From positions 558,001 to 622,000 of the forward strand of contig NZ_JAMTCR010000002.1 in the NCBI RefSeq assembly GCF_024171945.1: a stretch of DNA of 64,000 bases, read 5' to 3'. The stretch is from Actinokineospora globicatena (GTDB lineage: Bacteria; Actinomycetota; Actinomycetes; Mycobacteriales; Pseudonocardiaceae). The translations under genes were made by a program, and so were the position numbers. The stretch's first letter is position 1, and the number at the start of each line of letters is the position of its first letter. The notes below the pieces were generated by a model. That model ran no database searches, was not told the DNA's origin, and worked only from the letters and a program-made list of their open reading frames with translations. This document shows positions 37,855-46,724 of this stretch, one piece after another.

Positions 37855-39285
37855 GTGGCGCGGTTCTCGCAGCGGGCCGGGTGGGTGCCGTGGCGTCGGG
37901 GGGTGGTGTCCGGGAACGGGCACGCCAACGGGCACGCCGCGGAGCAGCCGGTGCAGGGGCCGCGGTTGCCCGAGGAGCGGACCGTCCACTTGGTGCTCGA
38001 CCTGGCGCTGCGCATCGGTGAGGTGCAGATGGCCTCGGGTGCCGGTGCCTCGGACGCGACGGCGACGATCATCGCGGTGTCGGCGGCGTACGGGCTGCCG
38101 CACTGCGAGGTGGACGTCATCTTCACCTCGATCACCGTGGCCTGCCAGCGCGGGACCGACGAGCCGCCGATCACGTCGTTGCGGGTGGTGCGGTCGCGCG
38201 GCCTGGACTACACGCGGTTGGCCGACGTCGAGACGCTGGTCGGGAAGATCACCGCGCACCGGGTCGACGTGCAGGAGGCGCGGGCGGAGTTGGAGCGGAT
38301 CACCACCGCGCCGCACCCGTACCCGCGCTGGGTGGCCACGCTGGCCTATGCCGGGATGGCGGCCGCGGTGACCGTCCTCATCGGTGGTGCCGCCGACATG
38401 GCCGCGTTCGCCGCGATCACCACCGCCGTGGTGGACCGGGTCGGCCGGGTGCTCAACCGCCGGGCGTTGCCGTTCTTCTTCCAGCAGGTGGTCGGCGGGG
38501 CGCTGGCGACGGGCGCGGCGCTGGCGCTGTTGGCCAGCCACGTCATCGAGGGCAGGCCGACGGTCCTGGTCGCGGCCGCGATCACCGTGCTGCTGTCCGG
38601 TTTGTCGGTCGTTTCCACCGTGCAGGACGCCATCACCGGCTACAACGTGACCGCCGCGGGCCGCACGATGGAGATCTCGCTGATGACCGCGGGGCTGATC
38701 GCGGGCGTTGTGCTGGCGCTCAACATCGCCACCGCGCTCGGCATGGCGTACACGCCGCTCGCGGACCCGTTGCCGCCCAACGCTTTCCGACTACCGGTCC
38801 AAGCGGTCGCCGGTGCCGTGGGTGCCGCCCTGTTCGCACTGGCCAGCTACGCGAAGCCCCGCGCGCTGCTCGTCGCCGCCGCGGCAGGTGGCGCGGGCAC
38901 GGCCGTCTACGGCGCCCTCACCCTCACCGGCACCAGCCCGATCTCCGCGTCCGGCGTCGCGGCCGTGGTGATCGGCTTCGCTGGCGGGGTGGTCTCCCGG
39001 CGGCTGCGGATGCCGCCGCTGGTGGTCGCCGTGTCCGGTCTCGTCCCGCTGCTGCCCGGCCTGACGACCTACCGCGGGCTCTACGAACTGGCGGCCGAGC
39101 GCAGCACGAGCGGCCTGCCGACGTTGATGCTGGCGGCGGCGATCGCACTGGCACTCGCCGCGGGCGTCGTCCTGGGCGAGTACCTCGCGCAGCCCGTCCG
39201 GACCGGTCTGAGCAGGTTGGAGCGGCGGCTGTCCGGGCCGAGGATGTCGGGGCCGCTGCGGCCCACCGAGCGCAGGCTGGAGTAA
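37855..39285 (+). CDS. Threonine/serine exporter, ThrE family
   Basis: Membrane exporter of about 476 residues. The N-terminal ThrE (DUF1212) domain has the marks LRIGEVQMASGAGASDAT, GLPHCEVDVIFTSI and HPYPRW; about ten membrane segments follow, and the C-terminal half carries the second ThrE-type domain (GLVPLLPGLTTYRGLYEL). GTG 37855 is preferred (GAGGGGG 5-6 bases upstream); ATG 37810 is the alternative, and anything further upstream would run into the tRNA gene. It diverges from tRNA-Thr. Confidence 0.88.
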   Translation: MARFSQRAGWVPWRRGVVSGNGHANGHAAEQPVQGPRLPEERTVHLVLDLALRIGEVQMASGAGASDATATIIAVSAAYGLPHCEVDVIFTSITVACQRGTDEPPITSLRVVRSRGLDYTRLADVETLVGKITAHRVDVQEARAELERITTAPHPYPRWVATLAYAGMAAAVTVLIGGAADMAAFAAITTAVVDRVGRVLNRRALPFFFQQVVGGALATGAALALLASHVIEGRPTVLVAAAITVLLSGLSVVSTVQDAITGYNVTAAGRTMEISLMTAGLIAGVVLALNIATALGMAYTPLADPLPPNAFRLPVQAVAGAVGAALFALASYAKPRALLVAAAAGGAGTAVYGALTLTGTSPISASGVAAVVIGFAGGVVSRRLRMPPLVVAVSGLVPLLPGLTTYRGLYELAAERSTSGLPTLMLAAAIALALAAGVVLGEYLAQPVRTGLSRLERRLSGPRMSGPLRPTERRLE

Positions 39286-39401
39286 ACCCCCCGGTGGCGT
39301 GAGAGTCGCCACGCGCGCTCACCCTGGTCGCAGGACGCGGGGAGTGCCCGCAGTGGTTAGCCTCAAACCGGGTATCCCCTGTCTGAGGAGGCACGTCCGG
39401 C

Positions 39402-40832
39402 GTGAGCAGCGAAGACGGTGCGGATTTCATCGTGGCCGCCAACCGGCTGCCGGTCGACCTCGAGCGCCTGCCGGACGGCTCCCAGCGCTGGAAGCACAGC
39501 CCCGGTGGTCTGGTCAGCGCGCTGGAGCCGTTCCTGCGCAGCCACAGCGGCGCCTGGGTCGGCTGGCCCGGGGTCCCCGACGTGGACGTGGAGGAGTTCA
39601 CCGAGGACGGTCTGCGGCTGCACCCGGTGTCGCTGACCGCCGACGAGGTGCGCGACTACTACGAGGGCTTCTCCAACGCGACGCTCTGGCCGCTCTACCA
39701 CGACGTGGTGGCGTCGCCGGTGTTCGACCGCGGCTGGTGGGACAGCTACGTCAAGGTCAACCACCGCTTCGCCGAGGCGTGCGCGAAGGTGGCCGCGCCG
39801 GGTGCGACGGTGTGGATCCAGGACTACCAGCTGCAGCTGGCGCCCGCGATCCTGCGCGAACTCCGGCCCGACCTGCGGATCGGCTTCTTCCTGCACATCC
39901 CGTTCCCGCCGACCGAGCTGTTCATGCAGCTGCCCTGGCGCGCGGAGATCGTGCGCGGCCTGCTCGGCGCCGACCTGGTCGGGTTCCACCGGCCCGGCGG
40001 CGCGCAGAACTTCCTGTGGCTGGCGCGGCGACTGCTCGGCCTGGAGCCGACCAGGGGCGCGGTCGGCGTGCGCACCAGACCGGGCGTCATCCAGCTCGGC
40101 GACCGCGCGGTCCGGGTCGGCGCGTTCCCCATCTCCATCGACTCCGCGGGCCTGGACGCCTTGTCGCGCAAGCGGGAAACGGTCGCGCGCACCCAGCAGA
40201 TCCGCGCGGACCTGGGCAACCCCAAGAAGGTCATCCTCGGGGTGGACCGGCTGGACTACACCAAGGGCATCGACGTGCGGCTCTACGCGCTGCAGGAGCT
40301 GCTCGCCGAGGGCCGGGTCGACCCGACCGAGGTGGCGATGGTGCAGCTGGCCACGCCGAGCCGGGAGCGGGTCGAGCACTACCAGCGGATGCGCGGCGAC
40401 ATCGAGCAGGTGGTGAGCCGGATCAACGGCGAGTTCGGCCGGGTCGGGCGGCCGATCGTGCACTACCTGCACCAGTCGATCGGCCGGGCCGAGCTCTCCG
40501 CGTTCTTCTCCGCCGCCGACGTCATGCTGGTGACGCCGCTGCGCGACGGGATGAACCTGGTGTGCAAGGAGTACGTCGCGTGCCGCCACGACCTCGGCGG
40601 CGCCCTGGTGCTCTCGGAGTTCGCAGGCGCTGCCGCGGAGCTGACGAGCGCGTTCCTGGTGAACCCGCACGATCTCGACGGTGTCAAGAACGCCATGCAC
40701 GCGGCCCTCACGATCGATCCAGCAGAAGGTCGCCGTAGGATGCGCGCGCTGCGGCGACAAGTGTTGACCCACGACGTCGACCGGTGGGCGCGCTCGTTCC
40801 TCGACGCGCTGGACCCCGAGCACGCCCACTGA
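39402..40832 (+). CDS. otsA: Trehalose-6-phosphate synthase OtsA
   Basis: GT20 glycosyltransferase that joins NDP-glucose and glucose-6-phosphate. The 476-residue protein has the GT20 landmarks [11 protein letters not shown] at the N-terminus, [45 protein letters not shown] and [17 protein letters not shown] 39402 is preceded by GAGGAGG about 10 bases away. A GGGTAT hexamer at 39370-39375 could be a stress-sigma -10 element, but no good -35 partner was found. The otsB fusion gene follows after 35 bases. Confidence 0.95.
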   Translation: MSSEDGADFIVAANRLPVDLERLPDGSQRWKHSPGGLVSALEPFLRSHSGAWVGWPGVPDVDVEEFTEDGLRLHPVSLTADEVRDYYEGFSNATLWPLYHDVVASPVFDRGWWDSYVKVNHRFAEACAKVAAPGATVWIQDYQLQLAPAILRELRPDLRIGFFLHIPFPPTELFMQLPWRAEIVRGLLGADLVGFHRPGGAQNFLWLARRLLGLEPTRGAVGVRTRPGVIQLGDRAVRVGAFPISIDSAGLDALSRKRETVARTQQIRADLGNPKKVILGVDRLDYTKGIDVRLYALQELLAEGRVDPTEVAMVQLATPSRERVEHYQRMRGDIEQVVSRINGEFGRVGRPIVHYLHQSIGRAELSAFFSAADVMLVTPLRDGMNLVCKEYVACRHDLGGALVLSEFAGAAAELTSAFLVNPHDLDGVKNAMHAALTIDPAEGRRRMRALRRQVLTHDVDRWARSFLDALDPEHAH

Positions 40833-40867
40833 GCAGACCCGCCCCGAACCAAGCCAAGGAGAAGGCG

Positions 40868-43396
40868 TTGACCGCCGAGGCCCTCCCTGCCGAGCTGCGC
40901 CGCGCCATCGTGCAGGTAGCCCGCACCCCCCGACTGCTGGTGGCCTGCGACTACGACGGGACACTCGCCCCGATCGTCGAGAACCCCGAGAACGCCCGCC
41001 CGCACACCGAGTCGGTCGGCGCGCTGCGCTCGCTGGCCGGGCTGCACGAGACGACCGCGGCGGTGATCTCCGGCCGGGCGCTGCGCGACCTGGCGACGCT
41101 GTCGCGGTTGCCCGCGGAGGTGCACCTGGTCGGCAGCCACGGTTCCGAGTTCGACGTGGGCTTCGTGCACGCGCTCGACGCGGACGCCCGCGACCTGCAC
41201 CGCCGGATCGAGGCGGAGCTGGAGAAGCTGACCGAGGGCGCCGAGGGCGTGCACCTGGAGGTCAAGCCCGCCAGCATCGCGGTGCACGTGCGCCGCGCGC
41301 CCGACCACGTGGCCGACGACGTGCTCGGCAAGGTCCGGTCCGGACCGTCCACGTGGACCGGGGTCCAGGTGACCGAGGGCAAGGCGGTGATCGAGCTCGC
41401 GGTGGTCCAGACCGACAAGGGCCACGCGCTCGACGTGCTGCGCCACCAGGCAGGTGCCACGGCGGCGATCTTCGTCGGCGACGACGTCACCGACGAGAAG
41501 GCGTTCACCCGGCTCGCGGGCCCCGACGTCGGGGTCAAGGTCGGCGACGGCGCGACGCTGGCCGGGTACCGCATCGACGACCCGGGATCGGTCGCCACCA
41601 TGCTCGCGCTGCTGCTCGAGGAGCGGCGCAACTGGCTCTACGGCGGGCAGGCGCCGCCCATCGAGCGGCTCTCCATGCTGGCCAACGAGCGGTCGGTGGC
41701 GCTGGTGACCCCGGACGCGCGGCTGACCTGGCTATGCCACCCGGAACCGGACTCGGCCGCGGTGTTCGCCGACCTGCTCGGCGGGCCGACCGCTGGCCAC
41801 TTCAGCGTGTCCCCGGAACGCGGCGGATTGCCGCTGGGGCAACGGTATCTGCCCGGCACGATGGCGGTGGAGACGCGCTGGTCGGGTCTGCTGGTGACCG
41901 ACTACCTCGACCACGACGTGCCCGCGCACCGCACGGACATGACGCGGGTGCTGTCCGGGTCCTCGGCCGCCGTGGTGGAGTTCGCGCCGCGACCGGAGTT
42001 CGGGCAGGTGCAGGTCCGGCTGGAAGCCACTGACGACGGCCTGCTGGTGCTGGGCACCTCGGACCCGATCGCGCTGCGCGCGCCCGGCGTCGTCTGGGAG
42101 ATCACCAGCGACGGCCAGGTCGACTCGGCGCGCGCGGTCGTGCAGCCGACGCCGGAGCAGCCGGTGGTGTTCGAACTGCGCTGCGGCACCAGGGACCTCT
42201 CGGCGCACCCGGTCGCGGAGCCCGAGCGCAAGGCGCAGGCGGCGGCGTACTGGACCACCTGGCTCGACACGCTCGTGCTGCCGCCGGTGGAGAAGGACCT
42301 GGTCGCCCGCTCGGCGCTGACGCTGCGCGGCCTGTGCCACAGCGAGACCGGCGCGATCATGGCGGCGGCGACCACCTCGCTGCCGGAGGAGATCGGCGGC
42401 ATCCGCAACTGGGACTACCGCTACTGCTGGCTGCGCGACGCGTCCATGACGGCGAAGGCGCTGGTGTCGCTGGGGTCCACTGTGGAGGCTGAGGCGTTCC
42501 TGCGCTGGGTGCACGGCGTGCTGGCCACCATCCCCGGCCCGGAGCGGCTGCACCCGCTCTACACCATCGCGGGCACCACGCTGGGCCCGGAAGCCGTGAT
42601 CGACACGCTGCCCGGGTACGCCGGGTCGCGGCCGGTGCGGGTCGGCAACCTCGCCAACCAGCAGGTCCAGCTCGACGTGTTCGGCCCGGTCGTCGACCTG
42701 GTCGCCGCGCTCGCCGAGGCCAAGGGCTCGCTGTCGGACAGCGACTGGGCGATGGTCGAGGCGATGGCCGAGGCGGTCACCCGGCGCTGGCACGAACCCG
42801 ACCACGGCATCTGGGAGGAGCGGCACCGCCCGCGCCACCACGTGTACTCGAAGGTCATGTGCTGGTTGACCATCGACCGCGCCATCACCCTGGCCACCGA
42901 GCACGGCCGCGCCGTGCACGCCGACTGGCCCGGCCTGCGCGACACCATCGCCACCGACGTGCTGACCAACGGCTGGAACGACGAGGTCCGCTCGTTCACC
43001 ACCGCCTACGACGGCACCGACCTCGACGCCGCCACCCTGCTGATCGGCATGGTCGGCCTCATCGACCCCACCGACGAGCGCTTCCAGGCCACCGTCACCG
43101 CCACCGAGGCCGAACTCCGCAGCGGCTCCACCGTCTACCGCTACCACCGCGACGACGGCCTCCCCGGCGACGAGGGCGGCTTCCACATCTGCGCCGCCTG
43201 GATGATCGAGGCCTACCTGCTCACCGGCCGCCGCCCCGAAGCCGAAGACCTCTTCGCCCAGATAGTCAACGCCGCGGGCCCCACCGGCCTGCTCCCCGAG
43301 GAATACGACCCCGTCGCGGAACGCTCCCTGGGCAACCACCCCCAGGCCTACTCCCACCTCGGCCTCATCCGCTGCGCCCAACTCCTTTCCGCCTGA
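40868..43396 (+). CDS. Trehalose-6-phosphate phosphatase fused to a GH15 glycosidase
   Basis: Two-domain cytosolic protein of 842 residues. Residues 1-250 are an OtsB-type HAD phosphatase: DYDGTLAP at 28-35, VISGRALRDL, and GDDVTDEKAF near 204. Residues 260-842 are a GH15 glucoamylase/trehalase-like domain: RNWDYRYCWLRDA near 512, HGIWEERHRPRHHVYSK with a probable general-acid Glu near 646, and GDEGGFHICAAWMIEAYLL near 766. GH15 trehalases are known in mycobacteria, so the second domain may hydrolyse trehalose or another alpha-glucoside. TTG 40868 is chosen for its AAGGAG 6 bases upstream. Follows otsA and ends at a strong terminator. Confidence 0.9.
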   Translation: MTAEALPAELRRAIVQVARTPRLLVACDYDGTLAPIVENPENARPHTESVGALRSLAGLHETTAAVISGRALRDLATLSRLPAEVHLVGSHGSEFDVGFVHALDADARDLHRRIEAELEKLTEGAEGVHLEVKPASIAVHVRRAPDHVADDVLGKVRSGPSTWTGVQVTEGKAVIELAVVQTDKGHALDVLRHQAGATAAIFVGDDVTDEKAFTRLAGPDVGVKVGDGATLAGYRIDDPGSVATMLALLLEERRNWLYGGQAPPIERLSMLANERSVALVTPDARLTWLCHPEPDSAAVFADLLGGPTAGHFSVSPERGGLPLGQRYLPGTMAVETRWSGLLVTDYLDHDVPAHRTDMTRVLSGSSAAVVEFAPRPEFGQVQVRLEATDDGLLVLGTSDPIALRAPGVVWEITSDGQVDSARAVVQPTPEQPVVFELRCGTRDLSAHPVAEPERKAQAAAYWTTWLDTLVLPPVEKDLVARSALTLRGLCHSETGAIMAAATTSLPEEIGGIRNWDYRYCWLRDASMTAKALVSLGSTVEAEAFLRWVHGVLATIPGPERLHPLYTIAGTTLGPEAVIDTLPGYAGSRPVRVGNLANQQVQLDVFGPVVDLVAALAEAKGSLSDSDWAMVEAMAEAVTRRWHEPDHGIWEERHRPRHHVYSKVMCWLTIDRAITLATEHGRAVHADWPGLRDTIATDVLTNGWNDEVRSFTTAYDGTDLDAATLLIGMVGLIDPTDERFQATVTATEAELRSGSTVYRYHRDDGLPGDEGGFHICAAWMIEAYLLTGRRPEAEDLFAQIVNAAGPTGLLPEEYDPVAERSLGNHPQAYSHLGLIRCAQLLSA

Positions 43397-43408
43397 CCCC
43401 TTTTTCCC

Positions 43409-43443
43409 TGAAAGGCCCGCCAGTTCCCCTGGCGGGCCTTTCA
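43409..43443 (+). terminator. Rho-independent terminator after otsA-otsB/GH15
   Basis: A perfect 15-bp stem (arms 43409-43423 and 43429-43443) with a 5-nt loop, 12 bases after the stop. The A-flanked and T-flanked arms (AAAGGCC/GGCCTTT) make it a textbook terminator. Confidence 0.92.
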
Positions 43444-43590
43444 CGTTTCTCCTCTTCACCCTCCGTCAAACACCACCAATCCCCTGATGCACCGAACGGT
43501 CGATCCTGGTCGAAATCTCGCTGAACGAGACCGACCGACCACCCAGCGTTGCTACCCTGCCCACGCACCTGCACGTGAAGGGGGAATCTG

Positions 43591-44016
43591 GTGCCGGAAG
43601 GCAACGACCAAAGACCGACCGGTCGCAACATCAGCGACCAGTTCATGATCGGCGACAGGCTCGTCGGCGCGCCCGCCACGGGTGCACCGACCACCGGGAG
43701 CGGTGGCTACTTCCGGTTCGACAGCCTCGTCGTACTCGACTCGCTGATCGCCCAGTGGACGTCGGTCCTCGACCGGATCACCGCGTGCAACTCCCAACTG
43801 CAGCAGGCCATCGACATCGTCGAGCAACCGGCGCAGGATCCGGCGAGCGGCTCCCAAACCGATGCGGCCAGGCGGAGCTTCACGAGAGCGGTCGACCACA
43901 ACCTGGGCATGCGTGACTACGCCCGCGACTACATCCGCAAGCTCACCGCCACCAGGCAGGCCTATGCGGCCGCTGAGTCGGTCAACGCGGCCTCGCTGCG
44001 GTCAAGGGAGAGCTGA
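43591..44016 (+). CDS. Small helical protein of a type VII secretion module
   Basis: A 141-residue protein, mostly alpha-helical after an unstructured N-terminus, with no signal peptide. A YxxxE motif (YAAAE, about residue 127) near the C-terminus matches the type VII general secretion motif YxxxD/E. The following DUF3558 lipoprotein, WXG-motif protein and EspG-like gene support an ESX role, perhaps as a PE/WXG100-like partner of the third gene. GTG start with AAGGGGG 6 bases upstream. No closer family recognised. Confidence 0.7.
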   Translation: MPEGNDQRPTGRNISDQFMIGDRLVGAPATGAPTTGSGGYFRFDSLVVLDSLIAQWTSVLDRITACNSQLQQAIDIVEQPAQDPASGSQTDAARRSFTRAVDHNLGMRDYARDYIRKLTATRQAYAAAESVNAASLRSRES

Positions 44017-44017
44017 C

Positions 44018-44593
44018 ATGGGCATGAGGCCGCTCATCTGCTTGGTCGCGCTCGCCGCACTCGTCAGTGCGTGCGCAGAGAGCGGGACGCCAGTCCCCGG
44101 AACTTCAACCGCGGCACCGACACCGACAACGGGCAAGTACGGCGCTCCCGGAGTCCAGGACCCAGTCGAGCCGGGTGGATTCCTCAAGGACCCCTGCGAA
44201 GTTCTCACCAGGTCACAGGCGGGCGAACTCGGCTGGGAAGCAGAGGGAACTCCGCACGACCTCAGTTCCAACGATCCCTACTGCAGTTGGTCGGACAAGA
44301 AGAACCTCGAGAGCTTCGACTTCGGCTGGTTGGCGTCCAACAAGGGCGGGCTGGACGACACCTACCGGGTCTTCAAGGACGACGCGGGGTATTTCGACCC
44401 GATCGAGGTCGACGGCTACCCCGGTGTCTTCCACTCCGCCACCGACAACCGCCCCCGGGGGCATTGCAACCTGGTGGTCGGGATCAGGGACGAATTGACC
44501 TTCCGGGTCGGTGGCACCGGGGACGGGCCCGAGATCTGCGACAAGTTGCGCGAGATGGCGAGCATGGCGATCACCACCATGAAGGCGGGGTAG
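44018..44593 (+). CDS. DUF3558-family lipoprotein
   Basis: A 191-residue secreted lipoprotein. The signal peptide MGMRPLICLVALAALVSAC ends in the lipobox VSAC, with the lipid-modified Cys at residue 19. The mature part has DUF3558 features: DPCEVLTRSQAGELGW near the start, PYCSWSD, and the late pair CNLVVGIRD / EICDKL. Function of DUF3558 is unknown, but it is often found next to EspG genes in Pseudonocardiales. Starts 1 base after the upstream stop. Confidence 0.88.
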   Translation: MGMRPLICLVALAALVSACAESGTPVPGTSTAAPTPTTGKYGAPGVQDPVEPGGFLKDPCEVLTRSQAGELGWEAEGTPHDLSSNDPYCSWSDKKNLESFDFGWLASNKGGLDDTYRVFKDDAGYFDPIEVDGYPGVFHSATDNRPRGHCNLVVGIRDELTFRVGGTGDGPEICDKLREMASMAITTMKAG

Positions 44594-44596
44594 TCC

Positions 44597-45607
44597 GTGA
44601 CCGAGGTTTCCGGCGAGGGGATCTACGAGAACTTCCACAACGGTGCGGGAACCGCGGGATTGGAGCACGCGGCGGACCTGCTCGCCGCGGTCGCGGACGA
44701 GTACGAAACCCTCAAGGCCGACATCACGACCATCGCGGGCCAGATGGGGGACGCGTGGCAGGGCGCGGCCAGTGATGCCGCCCAACGCGGCGTGGCGCCG
44801 CTGCTCAACGGCCACACCGCCGCCGCGCCCGCACTGGTCTTGGCCAAGGACGTGACCATGCGACAGGTCGCGCTGTTCCACTCAGCCCGCAGCGCGGTGC
44901 AACCGGTTCCACCGGCCCCCGACCAGCCGAGCGTGTGGGACAACGTGATCACCTTTGGCGGCGCGTCGGATTCCTACGAAGCCACACTGGCGAGGCGCAA
45001 CGCCGCGACCGAGGCGAACATCCACGTGATGCGGATGTACGAGGAGCTCTCCAGCACCCACGCCGCCGCATTGCCCGCCTCGTACGGGGATCTCGCCGCC
45101 GACGATGCTAACGCCAAGGTGGGGCAGGAAGACCAAACCCGGCCGCAGGAACGCTCGGTGGTGCAGCCGGTGCGGCGGCCAGTCGCAGCCCGGCGGCCGG
45201 ACACCCGTACGGCCAGCGCCGTTCAGGAGCGCGGTGCCGTCGAGCAGGTGCAGCGGCGGCAGGAGACGGATCCGAACTGGGTGGCGCCGCCACAGCAGGG
45301 GCCAGGGGTGCAACCCGGACCCACCCCGACTCCGGGTCCGACGCCGACGCCTGGGCCTCCTGGGCTGGCGGTGCCGCCCATGCGGCCGCTGGGTGGGCAG
45401 TGGCCGCCGGGTGGGGTGGGGCAGTGGCAGCGGCCTGGTAGGCAAGGGGGCCAGGGCGGGCAGAGCGGGCAGGGTGGGCAGAGTGGGCAAGGCGGCCAGG
45501 GAGAGCGTGGGCAGCAGGGGGGTTGCGCGCGGTGCTGGTGGTCAGGCGGGGGCTCGGCCGGGTGGGGGCGATGCGGCGGCGCGGGCTGGTGGGTTGCATG
45601 GGGCTGA
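44597..45607 (+). CDS. WXG/PPE-like type VII secretion substrate, 3' end frameshifted
   Basis: The N-terminal 170 residues form a helical bundle with a WXG turn (GDAWQGAASDAA, about residues 49-60), typical of PPE/WXG100 substrates. A proline-rich linker (PGPTPTPGPTPTPGP) and a GGQ/SGQ repeat tract follow. After GERGQQGG the frame switches to tryptophan- and cysteine-rich sequence that looks non-coding and stops at 45607. The coding character and the family-typical tail continue in another frame to 45887, and the shift maps to a run of six G at 45517-45522. Either a real frameshift, slippage, or a sequence error. Stop-to-start spacing with the lipoprotein gene is 3 bases. Confidence 0.75.
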   Translation: MTEVSGEGIYENFHNGAGTAGLEHAADLLAAVADEYETLKADITTIAGQMGDAWQGAASDAAQRGVAPLLNGHTAAAPALVLAKDVTMRQVALFHSARSAVQPVPPAPDQPSVWDNVITFGGASDSYEATLARRNAATEANIHVMRMYEELSSTHAAALPASYGDLAADDANAKVGQEDQTRPQERSVVQPVRRPVAARRPDTRTASAVQERGAVEQVQRRQETDPNWVAPPQQGPGVQPGPTPTPGPTPTPGPPGLAVPPMRPLGGQWPPGGVGQWQRPGRQGGQGGQSGQGGQSGQGGQGERGQQGGCARCWWSGGGSAGWGRCGGAGWWVAWG

Positions 45608-45887
45608 GCAGGGACGTGCGGGGGTTGGGCGGGGGCTTGGGGCGGAAGGGATGCGGAGCGGCGCTGGGCCGGTGGCGGAAGGTGGGCGTGGGTTTGGGCC
45701 GGAGGGCACCAGAGGCGCTGGCCGGGCGGGGGCGAACGGGCTTCCGATGGGTGGCGGCGGTGGTGGTGGGGGCGCGCGGGGAGAGGATGACCTTGAGCGG
45801 TCGGCTCCCGGGTACTTGGTGGTGCCGGACCCAGAGGCGTTGTTCGGGTCCGACGCGGTCACCGCTCCCCCGGTCATCGGTGAGTAG
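45523..45887 (+). other. Out-of-frame C-terminal part of the WXG/PPE-like protein
   Basis: Continuation of the previous gene in a different frame (the frame that ends at 45887). It encodes a Gly/Ala-rich region, a GGGGGGGG stretch and then the tail ERSAPGYLVVPDPEALFG followed by SDAVTAPPVIGE. Tails of the form YLVEPDPE..FG.D...APPVIGE are, as far as I recall, common at the end of such substrates in Pseudonocardiales. Joined at the G-run, the full product would be about 430 residues. Confidence 0.7.
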
Positions 45888-45890
45888 GCC

Positions 45891-46619
45891 TTGCTAGACC
45901 AGCCGTTGGTGGTGTCCGCGCGCGGGTTGGGGCGGGTGGTTCGCGGGGCGGAGTTGGGTGAGCTGCACATCGCCCTAGCGCAGGCCGCGGTGTGGGTGCC
46001 GCAGCATGAGGAGCGGGCTGCGGAAGCCGCGGCGATGGCGGAGTTGGCCGGGTTGGGGAAGGTCGACGGGCGTGGGCGTATCGACCCGGACTTGCTGGCC
46101 ACGGTGAGCCTGTTGTGCAGGCCGCGGACCGAGTTCTACGGGTGGATCACCAGTGGGGACCGGACGATCGGGATCTTGGCCGCCGCGAGCGGGCGGGACG
46201 CGGTGCTGGCCGTGCGGGTCGACGGGTCCATCCACTTGCGACAGATCAGCCCGGACCGGTTGCCCGATGCCTTGGTGGAACAGGTGCCGGATGTCCGGCC
46301 GGGCCAAGGGCAGGCGTTCACCGTGTCGCCGCCCGAGCCGTCGGTCAGGCAGTACACCAGCAAGGGTGGCGGCTCGCCGGAAATCGCTTTGGCGCAACGG
46401 ATCGCGGAGTTGCCCACGACCGGCGGGGGTCAGTTGTCCGTCGCCGTGCGGGACCAGTCCAACCGGCGGTCCGCGGCTCCCCACCCGTTGCGGTACGCCG
46501 ATTCCACGCGCGGCAGGTGGTTGAACCACACCCTGCCCGGGAGCCGGGTGGTGATCGCCCCGGCGGGCAAGGCCGATCTGGTCAAACGGCTCAAAGACCT
46601 GCACCGAGCCCTGATCTGA
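45891..46619 (+). CDS. EspG-family ESX secretion-associated chaperone
   Basis: A 242-residue cytosolic protein of the EspG type, which binds PE/PPE-like substrates and delivers them to the ESX machine. Recognisable features are VSARGLGRVVRGAELGELH at the start, TEFYGWIT and the late RWLNHTLPGSRVVIAPA. TTG start 3 bases after the substrate stop; the four genes form one operon. No ESX core genes (EccB-E, MycP) are in the window. Confidence 0.82.
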   Translation: MLDQPLVVSARGLGRVVRGAELGELHIALAQAAVWVPQHEERAAEAAAMAELAGLGKVDGRGRIDPDLLATVSLLCRPRTEFYGWITSGDRTIGILAAASGRDAVLAVRVDGSIHLRQISPDRLPDALVEQVPDVRPGQGQAFTVSPPEPSVRQYTSKGGGSPEIALAQRIAELPTTGGGQLSVAVRDQSNRRSAAPHPLRYADSTRGRWLNHTLPGSRVVIAPAGKADLVKRLKDLHRALI

Positions 46620-46724
46620 TCCGAGAAGTCGTCCGCCGTTCACGCCGACTTCATGTCGAGTGCGCGCGAAACGGCGTCCTACCCGTGGCCGAGCCGGGAT
46701 CATCGGTCAGGTGGGGAGGGGCGC

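Noticed and set aside
39370..39375. Stress-sigma promoter for otsA (GGGTAT)
   Set aside because: No -35 partner at acceptable spacing; kept only as a remark in the otsA entry.
45421..45522. Short repeats that might be a CRISPR or VNTR locus
   Set aside because: They are 9-base codon-level repeats encoding GGQ/SGQ inside a protein, with no spacers.
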